Source: Flavobacterium psychrotolerans
Lineage (GTDB): Bacteria; Bacteroidota; Bacteroidia; Flavobacteriales; Flavobacteriaceae
NCBI RefSeq assembly: GCF_003097635.1
Contig: NZ_QCZI01000013.1
Location: forward strand, 1-64,000
Length of the DNA: 64,000 bases
Reading direction: 5' to 3'
The translations under genes and the position numbers were made by a program. Position 1 is the first letter of the stretch. Each line of letters starts with the position of its first letter. Of this stretch, positions 47,428-55,747 are shown piece by piece. The notes below the pieces were generated by a model that was not told the origin of the DNA, made no database searches, and saw only the letters and a program-made list of their open reading frames with translations.

Positions 47428-48867
47428 TTAAAAAAACCAAGTCGCCACAAAAATAGCCGTAATTACACAAATAAAGTCAACTACAAGCATCGTTCCTAAA
47501 GCGTAACGTGTATTTTTTATATTAATTGAACCAAAGTAAACCGCAATTACATAAAAGGTGCTTTCGGCACTGCATTGAAAAATACTACTCAACCTTCCCG
47601 TTAAGGAATCGGCACCAAAAGTATTCATCGAATCTATCAAAAACCCTCGTGAACCCGCAGAACTAAAGGGTCTTAGTAATGCTACCGGTAAAGCATCGGT
47701 GATTTCTTTGCTTACGCCCATATTAGAAAAAGCAAAAGCAATCCAATTGCTAATAATTTCAAACAAACCACTGTTTCTGAATAAAGATATGGCAACCAAC
47801 ATTCCCAAAACATAAGGAAAAATGGTAACTCCAGTTTTTACGCCATTATTGGCTCCAACTACAAAGGCTTCATAAACAGTAGTATTGGCCTCAGCAAATT
47901 TTTTCTCTTTAATAAAGGAAAAGATCAAAGTGAAAATAATAATTCCTACCAATATCAAAGCGGAAAGATTAGCTGTAAAATAGTTTTTACCAATTAAATC
48001 CAAATGGTTTACATACATCAACAAACCAACAATTGCAGTAATTAACGCCATTAATGTAACTACTAAAGACGCACTTTTGAAATTAATTTTTTGTTTAATT
48101 CCAACGATAAGAAAAGCAGCAATTGTACCAATAAAAGAGGTAATAATGCAAGGCAACATCACATCAGCTGGATTGCTGGCATTGGCAGCAGCACGATAGC
48201 CAATTATAGAAGTTGCTATTAAGGTAAGTCCCGAAGCATGCAAACACATAAACATAATTTGCGCATCACTCGCTCGATCTTTGTCGGTATTCAGTTCTTG
48301 CAAACTTTCCATAGCTTTTAATCCAAATGGTGTCGCGGCCGAATCCAATCCTAAGAAATTGGCAGCAAAGTTCAAGGTCATATAGGAAATCGACGGGTGA
48401 TTTTGAGGAATACTTGGAAACACTTTTACGAATACCGGACTCAATACTTTTGCTAGTTTTTCAGATGCTCCGGAAATGATTAGAAGCTCCATCAATCCAC
48501 AGAAAAAAGCCAAATAAGCAATCAACGGAATGATTAAATCAAGTAATGTACTTTTGCAAGTTGGCAACAACCCATCTGATTTTTGAACTCCACTAAAAAT
48601 TTTAACTACTTTATTTTTATACACATAAGTAGTATCGGCATTTAGTGTATCTCTATTGATAACAAAGGTTTTTTCTTTCGATTTATTGATGCTGTCTTTT
48701 ATAAAAACAGGAATCCGACCCATATATTTTTCTGAAATTAAAATAGGATCGTCTTTTTTTCCGTTTAAAACATTGTCAATCGTGTAGCTGTTACCAGAAA
48801 ACAAACTGAAAATCACAAATGCAATTGAAGAAATAAAAATAGCCAACCAAAATCTACTCAATACCAT
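47428..48867 (-). CDS. Nucleoside-recognition (Gate) membrane protein, SpmA/SpmB fusion
   Basis: 479 residues with about ten membrane segments and two Gate domains. The first half resembles SpmA (FAANFLGLDSAATPFGLKAM), the second SpmB (ALLRPFSSAGSRGFLIDSM). A soluble loop of about 75 residues lies after the first membrane segment. In sporulators SpmA/SpmB affect spore core dehydration. In non-sporulating Bacteroidetes the fused form is common and its function unknown, probably transport. Confidence 0.88.
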   Translation of the reverse strand: MVLSRFWLAIFISSIAFVIFSLFSGNSYTIDNVLNGKKDDPILISEKYMGRIPVFIKDSINKSKEKTFVINRDTLNADTTYVYKNKVVKIFSGVQKSDGLLPTCKSTLLDLIIPLIAYLAFFCGLMELLIISGASEKLAKVLSPVFVKVFPSIPQNHPSISYMTLNFAANFLGLDSAATPFGLKAMESLQELNTDKDRASDAQIMFMCLHASGLTLIATSIIGYRAAANASNPADVMLPCIITSFIGTIAAFLIVGIKQKINFKSASLVVTLMALITAIVGLLMYVNHLDLIGKNYFTANLSALILVGIIIFTLIFSFIKEKKFAEANTTVYEAFVVGANNGVKTGVTIFPYVLGMLVAISLFRNSGLFEIISNWIAFAFSNMGVSKEITDALPVALLRPFSSAGSRGFLIDSMNTFGADSLTGRLSSIFQCSAESTFYVIAVYFGSINIKNTRYALGTMLVVDFICVITAIFVATWFF

Positions 48868-48920
48868 AATTATAATTTTTGTAAATGTAATAAATCAATA
48901 ACAATTGCAATAATGAATCC

Positions 48921-49634
48921 TTACACGTGAATAATCTCGTCCTCAATCAACAAATCTTCTCGACGCAAGCGAAGGAAAATTTGTGCCACAGCAATCGTAT
49001 CTTTTTCACAATAGGTAACAATGCGATCAATGTCTTTATCTACATAAAAAACGTGACCTACCTGGCTACCGTCGATGTCTCCTTTTGGGGATGGAATTCC
49101 GAGTACTTTACACATCAATTTTAAAGAAGTAAAATGCTTGTAATCGCCAAATTTCCATAATTCTAACGTGTCCAAATGTGGGATTTCCCAAGGTTTTTTG
49201 CCAAAAAGATTCAACTTATTTGGAATCGCAATTTGATTGATTATCATGCGCCGGGCGAGGAATGGAATATCAAATTCCTTGGCATTATGACCGCACAAAA
49301 CATGATGCGGCTGATTGAAGTGATTGTTCAGCAAATTATTAAAGTCGTTCAATATTTTCTTTTCCTCCCCAAAAAATGAAGTCACCCTAAAATTTCTGAC
49401 ATCCCCTTTAATGATGAAATAGCCTACTGAGATGCAAATGATTTTGCCAAATTCTGCCCAAATTCCGGCGCGGTCATAAAAATCTTCTGGAGTATATTCG
49501 TCTTTGCGTTGGTATTGGGTTTTGTGTTCCCAAAGTTCCTTCATTTCGGCATCTAAGGTATTGAAATCGGCTACATCGGGAACAGTTTCTATATCAAGAA
49601 ATAGGATGTTTTCTAGGCGAATTTTTTCTATCAT
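48921..49634 (-). CDS. PolB-like 3'-5' exonuclease
   Basis: 237 residues. DEDD-type exonuclease motifs: Exo I ILFLDIETVPD (about 11-21), Exo II VLCGHNAKEFDIPFLARR (about 112), Exo III near VTYCEKDTIAVAQIFLRL (about 208). It matches the predicted PolB-related 3'-5' exonuclease family (PF10108 type). No polymerase domain. It probably acts in DNA repair, though a defined role is not known. Confidence 0.88.
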   Translation of the reverse strand: MIEKIRLENILFLDIETVPDVADFNTLDAEMKELWEHKTQYQRKDEYTPEDFYDRAGIWAEFGKIICISVGYFIIKGDVRNFRVTSFFGEEKKILNDFNNLLNNHFNQPHHVLCGHNAKEFDIPFLARRMIINQIAIPNKLNLFGKKPWEIPHLDTLELWKFGDYKHFTSLKLMCKVLGIPSPKGDIDGSQVGHVFYVDKDIDRIVTYCEKDTIAVAQIFLRLRREDLLIEDEIIHV

Positions 49635-49710
49635 AATTTAGCTTTTAGACTTCTTATTGATTCAGACTTTCTACAAATCTAATAAATCTAAGCGGTCTAA
49701 GGATTCAATT

Positions 49711-50181
49711 TTAAAACAAACTTTGCTGGGTTACTGGGTTTTCGTGCTCGAGCAACCATTTTTTTCTCCATAAACCACCCGCGTATCCTGTAAGCGAACC
49801 GTCTGTTCCAATGATTCTGTGACACGGAACCACTATCCACAGCGGGTTTTTCCCATTGGCGGAAGCCACAGCCCGAATGGCCTTGACATCACCTAATTTT
49901 TTTGATAATTCTAAATAAGACATCGTTTTCCCGAAAGGAATTTCTAATAATCCTTTCCATACTTTTTGTTGAAATTCGGTTCCTTTTGGATTGATTTTGA
50001 AATCAAAACGAGTTCTTTTTCCTTCAAAATAATCTTGAAGTTGGGAAATGGCTTCGACTAAAACTGCTGGTATGGTTTCAGAGACTTCTCCTTCATCGGA
50101 AATGGAAATTTTTGAAATTCCGTTTTCGTCTCCAATAATTTCGGCAATTCCTAAAGAAGTTTTGAATAAGGCAGTTTCCAT
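49711..50181 (-). CDS. ogt: Methylated-DNA-[protein]-cysteine S-methyltransferase
   Basis: 156 residues. The acceptor cysteine lies in WIVVPCHRIIGTDG (about 120), and the DNA-binding helix region reads AIRAVASANGKNP. It removes O6-alkyl groups from guanine in a suicide reaction. There is no Ada regulatory domain, so it corresponds to the Ogt type. Confidence 0.94.
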   Translation of the reverse strand: METALFKTSLGIAEIIGDENGISKISISDEGEVSETIPAVLVEAISQLQDYFEGKRTRFDFKINPKGTEFQQKVWKGLLEIPFGKTMSYLELSKKLGDVKAIRAVASANGKNPLWIVVPCHRIIGTDGSLTGYAGGLWRKKWLLEHENPVTQQSLF

Positions 50182-50224
50182 TTTATAAAAGTAAATAATT
50201 TATTCCTAGAAGTTGTCAAAAAAA

Positions 50225-50254
50225 GAACGTCTACAAAAAAATCTGTAGACGTTC
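50225..50254 (-). terminator. Terminator of the hemB-cytochrome c unit
   Basis: GAACGTCTACA / TGTAGACGTTC, perfect 11-bp stem with an 8-base loop, followed on the minus strand by seven T, 24 bases after the cytochrome stop. Confidence 0.88.
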
Positions 50255-50278
50255 ATATTCTATATTTCGGATGTATCC

Positions 50279-50662
50279 TTATTTTAAGTGAGAATATACA
50301 TAAATTTCTAGAGCTTTCAACTCTTCATCGGACATGGTTTTAGTGATGACAAAATTTGCTTTCATCACTTCATATTGTGCGGGATCTACAATTGGTTCTC
50401 CCTCGCCTTTAAGGAATTGAACCATATTTGCATTTTTATCTTTGTAGATTTTTGCAATTTCCTGTAAACTTGGCCCTACCACTTTTTGCGCTACTTGGTG
50501 ACAGGCAATACAATTTCCTTTCCCTTCAAAAATGCTTTTTCCTAAATCTTCCGGTTTTTGAACTTCAGATACGTTCTCATCGGGTTTTCCAAAAGATTCA
50601 GCAGATTCTTTTTTACAAGACAAGGTCAATAAAATTAACAATAGGAATAACTGTTTTTTCAT
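50279..50662 (-). CDS. Small c-type cytochrome lipoprotein
   Basis: 127 residues from ATG 50662; a longer frame reads into hemB and is rejected. Lipobox ends at C16 (LLTLSC). One haem c site CIACH (51-55), and the axial Met is probably in VMKANFVITKTMSDEE. A single cytochrome c domain follows a charged linker. It carries electrons in the periplasm, anchored by lipid. It begins 2 bases after the hemB stop, so haem synthesis and a haem protein are co-expressed. Confidence 0.9.
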   Translation of the reverse strand: MKKQLFLLLILLTLSCKKESAESFGKPDENVSEVQKPEDLGKSIFEGKGNCIACHQVAQKVVGPSLQEIAKIYKDKNANMVQFLKGEGEPIVDPAQYEVMKANFVITKTMSDEELKALEIYVYSHLK

Positions 50663-50664
50663 GC

Positions 50665-51657
50665 CTATTTCTTCAAAAGTATTGCAGCCTCTTTGGCAAA
50701 ATAAGTCGAAATCAAACTGGCTCCTGCTCGTTTGATACACATTAATTGTTCCATCATAATTTTGTCATGGTCTAGCCAGCCTCTTTCGGCAGCGGCCTTT
50801 ATCATGGCATATTCGCCAGAAACATGAAAAACAGTTACAGGAACGTTCACGGCATTTTTAACTTCACGAACAATGTCTAAATACGCAATTCCTGGTTTTA
50901 CCATAACCATATCAGCACCTTCTTCCACGTCCCATAAGGCTTCTTTGATAGCCTCGATGCGATTGGCATAATCCATTTGGTACGTTTTTTTGTCTTTTGG
51001 GATTTCAGTAGAATCAACCGGAGCGCTGTCTAAGGCATCACGGAACGGTCCGTAAAATGCGGAAGCGTATTTAGCAGAATAACTCATGATACACACATTT
51101 TGAAATCCAGCTGCATCCAATCCTTGGCGCAAACGCAGTACACGACCGTCCATCATGTCACTTGGCGCCACAAAATCGGCTCCGGCTTGGGCATGAGAAA
51201 CGGCCATTTTTACCAGTGCTTCGTTAGTCGCATCGTTAGCAACATCTCCTCTTTCAATGATTCCGTCATGGCCATAAATAGAATACGGGTCCAATGCTAC
51301 GTCAGGCATTACAATCATTTCCGGGCAAGAGGTTTTGATGGCACGAATAGTGTTTTGCATTAGTCCATCTTTATTCCAAGCTTCTTTTCCAGTATTGTCT
51401 TTTAGATTTTCGCCGACTTTTACATAAATATTTACAGCACGAATACCTAAATCAAATAATTCAATAACTTCTTTGACGGTCAAATCAATGGAACGACGAA
51501 ATATTCCTGGCATGGAAGCAATTTCCACTTGTATATTTTCGCCTTCTGCAATAAACATGGGAAACATAAAATCACTTGGACTTAATGTGGTTTCGCGAAC
51601 TAAACTTCTGATGGATTCGTTCGTTCTTAATCTTCTACCTCTGTGTAATGGGAACAT
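50665..51657 (-). CDS. hemB: Porphobilinogen synthase (5-aminolevulinate dehydratase)
   Basis: 330 residues. Joins two 5-aminolevulinates into porphobilinogen. The Schiff-base lysine lies in MVMVKPGIAYLDIV (about 250), the other active-site lysine in MSYSAKYASAFYGPF (about 197). The metal region reads MPDVALDPYSIYGHDG, without the cysteines of zinc-dependent enzymes, so a Mg-type HemB is indicated. Its leader (51673 onward) contains a palindromic repeat. Confidence 0.96.
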   Translation of the reverse strand: MFPLHRGRRLRTNESIRSLVRETTLSPSDFMFPMFIAEGENIQVEIASMPGIFRRSIDLTVKEVIELFDLGIRAVNIYVKVGENLKDNTGKEAWNKDGLMQNTIRAIKTSCPEMIVMPDVALDPYSIYGHDGIIERGDVANDATNEALVKMAVSHAQAGADFVAPSDMMDGRVLRLRQGLDAAGFQNVCIMSYSAKYASAFYGPFRDALDSAPVDSTEIPKDKKTYQMDYANRIEAIKEALWDVEEGADMVMVKPGIAYLDIVREVKNAVNVPVTVFHVSGEYAMIKAAAERGWLDHDKIMMEQLMCIKRAGASLISTYFAKEAAILLKK

Positions 51658-51672
51658 AATTTTATTTTTTCA

Positions 51673-51730
51673 AGCTCCGTAGGAGCGTTATATTTATTAA
51701 TCTGTTTATGAGCTCCGGTAGAGCAATATG
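51673..51730 (+). repeat. Palindromic repeat, left copies (GCTCC-GTA-GGAGC type)
   Basis: AGCTCCGTAGGAGCG followed by TTATATTTATTAAT at 51673-51700, and a degenerate second copy AGCTCCGGTAGAGCAATATG at 51711-51730. The first is the inverted counterpart of 52361-52391. Together they frame the orphan gene 51762-52343. Confidence 0.75.
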
Positions 51731-51761
51731 TTATGTGTATTAAATTCACAACTATTTTATA

Positions 51762-52343
51762 TTAAAAAGGCAAATCATTTATTGATTCATCTTCGCGTTT
51801 ATTTGGATATTGCTCTATTTTTAGATCATCAACTGATATACTAAATTTAGTATTGGTATTGTCAAACAAGTCCTTATGAATATCAGATTCTACAATACCA
51901 ACGGTAAATATTTCTCCTTCTAATATTCTCTTAAAAATATTATAAGATATTCTTGCGGCATTATAACTATTAATAGGAATATTAGGAGTTTTGTGAGAAA
52001 AATTCCAACCTATAGCAAATCCTATAGATTTATCTTCGTTAATAAAATAAGCATAGTTATCTCCATATTTACTTACAGAAACAGACAACTCCAATAATTG
52101 CTTCTTATTAAACAAAGCACTTCTTACCCAATTGTTAAGATTATAACCTACAGTCAATTTTCTTCTACTCTCACTTTTTACTAAGTATAATATGATGCAA
52201 TTTTCATTTCTATAAAAATTATATTCACTTTTAGGTTCAATTATATACTCATCATCCAAAAGGTCTTTTACATTTACAATACCATTCTTTTTAAGAATTT
52301 CTTCATATTCATAAAACATTTTTTCGCTCTCTTTTGTTATCAT
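51762..52343 (-). CDS. AT-rich orphan protein with SSB-like C-terminal tip
   Basis: 193 residues from ATG 52343 (52319 is an alternative; the frame to 52400 would run into the repeat). I do not recognise a family. No signal peptide or membrane segment. The N-terminus is helical and charged; the middle has LTVGYNLNNWVRSALFNKKQLLEL and a beta-rich FINEDKSIGFAIGWNF. The C-terminus ends REDESINDLPF, close to the acidic tip of the SSB in this window (PENDLPF). It looks clearly more AT-rich than hemB and hemF on either side and is framed by inverted copies of a palindromic repeat, which suggests acquisition as a unit. Confidence 0.65.
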   Translation of the reverse strand: MITKESEKMFYEYEEILKKNGIVNVKDLLDDEYIIEPKSEYNFYRNENCIILYLVKSESRRKLTVGYNLNNWVRSALFNKKQLLELSVSVSKYGDNYAYFINEDKSIGFAIGWNFSHKTPNIPINSYNAARISYNIFKRILEGEIFTVGIVESDIHKDLFDNTNTKFSISVDDLKIEQYPNKREDESINDLPF

Positions 52344-52360
52344 AGCCTCGATAAATTTTT

Positions 52361-52391
52361 TATTTATAAATATGGCGCTCCGTTGGAGCTT
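52361..52391 (-). repeat. Palindromic repeat, right copy (inverted)
   Basis: Minus strand reads AAGCTCCAACGGAGCG then CCATATTTATAAAT, matching 51673-51700 in opposite orientation apart from the loop and two bases. It abuts the hemF stop codon. Confidence 0.75.
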
Positions 52392-53293
52392 TAAAGCCAA
52401 TCAATTGGTTTTTCTAAAACTTTCAATAATTTTTCTTCTTCGCTTCCTTTTTCAGGATGATGGTCGTAAACCCACTGCACGTGTGGGGGTAAACTCATCA
52501 AGATACTTTCAATTCTTCCGTTGGTTTTTAATCCAAACAACGTGCCTTTGTCATGAACCAAATTGAACTCTACATAACGTCCTCGACGGATTTCCTGCCA
52601 AGTTCTGTTTTCGGCAGTGTATGAAAGGTCTTTTCTTTTTTCAACTATTGGAACGTAGGCTTCCAGAAAACTATCACCAACTTCGGTTACAAAGTTGTAC
52701 CAATCCTGCATACTCATCGCATCCGTAGCTTTGCAATAATCGAAAAACAACCCTCCAATGCCTCGGGCTTCATTGCGATGCGAGTTCCAAAAATAGGCAT
52801 CACATTGTTTTTTGTATTTTGGATAAAACTCGGGATTGTCTTTGTTGCAAGCTGTTTTGCAAGTTTGGTGAAAATGAATGGCATCTTCTTCAAACAAATA
52901 ATAGGGTGTTAAATCCTGCCCGCCACCAAACCATTGCTGAATCACATTTTTGTTCTCATCATACATTTCGAAATAGCGCCAATTGGCGTGAACCGTCGGC
53001 ACCATTGGATTTTTTGGATGCAAAACCAAACTTAATCCGCAAGCAAAAAAATCGGCTTCACCTACGTTGAATAATTTTTGCATGGCTTCGGGCAATTTTC
53101 CGTGAACTGCCGAAATATTGACACCTCCTTTTTCGAAAACTGTTCCGTTTTCTATCACGCGGGTTCTTCCGCCACCTCCTTCGGGGCGTTCCCAAAGGTC
53201 TTCACGGAATTTAGCCCGACCGTCGACCGCTTCTAATCCTTTGCAAATTTGATCTTGGAGGTTTTGTATGTATTGGTAAAACTGGTCTTTCAT
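52391..53293 (-). CDS. hemF: Oxygen-dependent coproporphyrinogen III oxidase
   Basis: 300 residues. Converts coproporphyrinogen III to protoporphyrinogen IX with O2. Motifs: WERPEGGGGRTRVIENG (about 35), GGVNISAVHGKLP, WFGGGQDLTPYYLFEED (about 121), FNLVHDKGTLFGLKTNGR with ILMSLPPHVQW near the end. Same direction as hemB, but the orphan gene and repeats intervene. Its stop codon lies at the border of the repeat, yet the C-terminus looks complete. Confidence 0.96.
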   Translation of the reverse strand: MKDQFYQYIQNLQDQICKGLEAVDGRAKFREDLWERPEGGGGRTRVIENGTVFEKGGVNISAVHGKLPEAMQKLFNVGEADFFACGLSLVLHPKNPMVPTVHANWRYFEMYDENKNVIQQWFGGGQDLTPYYLFEEDAIHFHQTCKTACNKDNPEFYPKYKKQCDAYFWNSHRNEARGIGGLFFDYCKATDAMSMQDWYNFVTEVGDSFLEAYVPIVEKRKDLSYTAENRTWQEIRRGRYVEFNLVHDKGTLFGLKTNGRIESILMSLPPHVQWVYDHHPEKGSEEEKLLKVLEKPIDWL

Positions 53294-53499
53294 ATTGCTT
53301 ATTCCAGCATAATCTTCATAGGAAGAGGAAGCAAGAGGATTTGTATTGGTTTTTAATACTATTTGTGCTGCTTTTGTGTTGGGTACAATTGAAATTCAAT
53401 TCAAAAAGCAACATTCAAATTTACATAAAATATTTTTCTTTTGATGAAAAGATCAAAAATTACTGGTTTTATGCGTTGGATATTGTATGAAATCAAATC

Positions 53500-54549
53500 C
53501 TAATTTTCGCTAATACCATCCCAACCTCTAGCCTTCAAAGCGATTTTTGTATTGGCTCGAGTCACTAGGTGAATGCCTTCACTTTCTTGGGTCATGTGAC
53601 CGATAATTGTGAAATTTGGATTCCCTTTTATTTTGTCAAAATCATCTATAGGAATGGTGAACAACAATTCATAATCTTCGCCACCGTTAATGGCCACGGT
53701 TGTGGAATCGATGTCAAATTCCTCGCAAACATTAATTAATTGCGGATCTAATGGTAGTTTGTCTTCATACAAGTTGCATCCCACGCCCGATTGCTTGCAC
53801 AAATGCATAATTTCCGATGACAATCCGTCCGAAATATCAATCATGGAAGTCGGTTTGATTTCCAAAGCGTGCAATAAAGTGCGTACATCTTTTCTGGCTT
53901 CTGGTTTCAGTTGACGTTCAATTAAATAGGTATAGGCATCCAAATCGGGCTGCGAATTTGGGTTGACCTGAAAAACCTGTTTCTCCCGTTCCAAAACTTG
54001 TAAACCCATATAAGCAGCACCTATATCTCCGCTTACCACTAATAAATCCGTTTGTTTGGCACCATTTCTATACACGATTTCATCTTCGTCGGCTTCGCCA
54101 ATGGCGGTAATCGAAATAATCAATCCTTTTTGGGATGAAGTGGTGTCGCCTCCTATCACGTCCACTTTATATTCATTGGCGGCAAGGGTAATTCCTGCAA
54201 ACAATTCATCCAAAGCCTCTAACGGGAAACGATTGGAAACGGCTATAGAAACCGTGATTTGTGTTGCTTTAGCATTCATGGCACAAATATCAGAAATATT
54301 AACCACGACTGCCTTGTAACCCAAATGCTTCAAAGGGACATAAGCCAAATCAAAATGGACACCTTCAATTAACAAATCAGTGGAAACGACCACTTTTTTG
54401 TCTCTGAAATCCAAAACGGCTGCATCGTCCCCAATTCCTTTCAAAGTTGAAGGTTGGTTGATGGTAAAGTTTGATGTTAAATGGTCTATAAGTCCAAATT
54501 CTCCCAGTTGAGCTATGCTCGTGCGTTGTGGTGATTTATCTTCTATCAT
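53500..54549 (-). CDS. thiL: Thiamine-monophosphate kinase
   Basis: 349 residues. Phosphorylates thiamine monophosphate to the coenzyme. GIGDDAAVLDF (about 40) and STDLLIEGVHFDL (about 57) form the nucleotide/Mg site; VIGGDTTSS (about 136) and MIDISDGLSSEIMHL (about 237) are family motifs. Single gene; 206 bases separate it from hemF, with nothing recognisable in the gap. Confidence 0.95.
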   Translation of the reverse strand: MIEDKSPQRTSIAQLGEFGLIDHLTSNFTINQPSTLKGIGDDAAVLDFRDKKVVVSTDLLIEGVHFDLAYVPLKHLGYKAVVVNISDICAMNAKATQITVSIAVSNRFPLEALDELFAGITLAANEYKVDVIGGDTTSSQKGLIISITAIGEADEDEIVYRNGAKQTDLLVVSGDIGAAYMGLQVLEREKQVFQVNPNSQPDLDAYTYLIERQLKPEARKDVRTLLHALEIKPTSMIDISDGLSSEIMHLCKQSGVGCNLYEDKLPLDPQLINVCEEFDIDSTTVAINGGEDYELLFTIPIDDFDKIKGNPNFTIIGHMTQESEGIHLVTRANTKIALKARGWDGISEN

Positions 54550-54671
54550 GATTATTGAGGAAACGAAAGGTTCTCTTCGTTCTTTTTAGTTTTAAAAGTT
54601 TTAAGGCTGTAAATATACGAAGAAATTTTTGCCAAGAATTATACCGTTTTCCCCGAATTTTATCGCATCTT

Positions 54672-54679
54672 TAGATTTG
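54672..54679 (+). promoter_or_regulatory. -7 box of the PfkB-type kinase gene
   Basis: TAGATTTG matches TAnnTTTG and lies only 13 bases before the ATG at 54693, implying a very short leader. Confidence 0.5.
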
Positions 54680-54692
54680 TAAAACATACCTA

Positions 54693-55625
54693 ATGAAATC
54701 ATTTGACATAGTTACCATTACCGTTAATCCGGCCTTAGATAAAAGCACGCACTTTAGGGGTTTAGTACCGGAACAAAAAATCCGTTGTGACGAACCACGT
54801 TTTGATGCTGGAGGTGGAGGAATCAACGTCTCTAAGGCGATTTCCCGATTGGGCGGAACCTCTTTAGCGGTCTTTACTTCTGGAGGGCCAATAGGTAAAA
54901 TGCTCGAAGAACTCGTAACCAAGGAATCAATAGTATACAAAGCCATCGAAATACAGACTTGGACAAGAGAAAGTTTTGTGGCGGTGGATGACAACACGAA
55001 TTCGCAATACCGATTTGGATTTACCGGCGGAGTCATTTCAGCAGAAGAAAGCGCTAAAGTATTGGAGACCGTAACCAATTTGAGACCGAAATTCATTGTA
55101 GCCAGTGGCAGTTTGAATGAAGGACTACCGGTAGATTTTTATCAAAAAATTGCAGAAATCGCTAAAAAATCTAACGCTAAATTAATCGTGGATACTTCGG
55201 GCGAAGCGCTAAAAAAAGCATTAGAAATTGGTGTTTATATGATCAAACCCAATGTTGGAGAACTGGCAAAATTAATAGGTGTGGAGCGATTGGAACTGGA
55301 AGAAGTAAACGAAGCTGCAAAGCAAATCATTACCAAGGGCGGGGCCGAAATTGTTGTGGTTTCCCTCGGGCCGCAAGGTGCCGTTTTGGTAACTAAAGAC
55401 AATTATGAGTTTGTTCCAGCTCCCAATGTGGCCAAAAAAAGTACCGTAGGCGCGGGTGACAGTATGGTAGGCGGAATGGTTTGGGCACTTTCCCAAAACA
55501 AAAGCCTGAAAGAAGTCATTCGTTGGGGCGTGGCTTGCGGATCGGCAGCAACCATGAATGAGGGAACCCAATTGTTTAAATTGGAAGACGCGAAACGGTT
55601 GTTTGATTGGTTGAAGGATAAATAA
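54693..55625 (+). CDS. PfkB-family hexose-phosphate kinase (phosphofructokinase-like)
   Basis: 310 residues. Ribokinase-fold sugar kinase of the 1-phosphofructokinase/PfkB/LacC group: TVNPALDKSTHF at the N-terminus, FDAGGGGINVSKAISRLGG (about 38-56), and the catalytic anion-hole loop STVGAGDSMVGGMVWAL (about 250). It phosphorylates a hexose phosphate, most likely fructose 6-phosphate or 1-phosphate; the group cannot be resolved further without a tree. Stands alone, convergent with lepA across a bidirectional terminator. Confidence 0.88.
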   Translation: MKSFDIVTITVNPALDKSTHFRGLVPEQKIRCDEPRFDAGGGGINVSKAISRLGGTSLAVFTSGGPIGKMLEELVTKESIVYKAIEIQTWTRESFVAVDDNTNSQYRFGFTGGVISAEESAKVLETVTNLRPKFIVASGSLNEGLPVDFYQKIAEIAKKSNAKLIVDTSGEALKKALEIGVYMIKPNVGELAKLIGVERLELEEVNEAAKQIITKGGAEIVVVSLGPQGAVLVTKDNYEFVPAPNVAKKSTVGAGDSMVGGMVWALSQNKSLKEVIRWGVACGSAATMNEGTQLFKLEDAKRLFDWLKDK

Positions 55626-55747
55626 GCCCCCTAAGCCCCAAAGGGGGAACTAAAAACTAAAAACCTGACAATTTTAACATCGTCAGGTTTTTCTATAATC
55701 TATTCTCTTTTTTCTTTATCCTAATTTCCCCTTGGGGTTAGGGGCTT
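55624..55747. repeat. Inverted GCCCCCTAAGCCCC-type repeat around a terminator
   Basis: AGCCCCCTAAGCCCCAAAGG at 55625 and CCCCTTGGGGTTAGGGGCTT at 55730-55749 are inverted copies on either side of the hairpin at 55661-55690. Together they fill the gap between the kinase and lepA. Confidence 0.65.
55661..55690. terminator. Bidirectional terminator between the kinase gene and lepA
   Basis: AAACCTGAC / GTCAGGTTT stem with a 12-base loop, A run on one side and T run on the other, between convergent genes. Confidence 0.8.
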
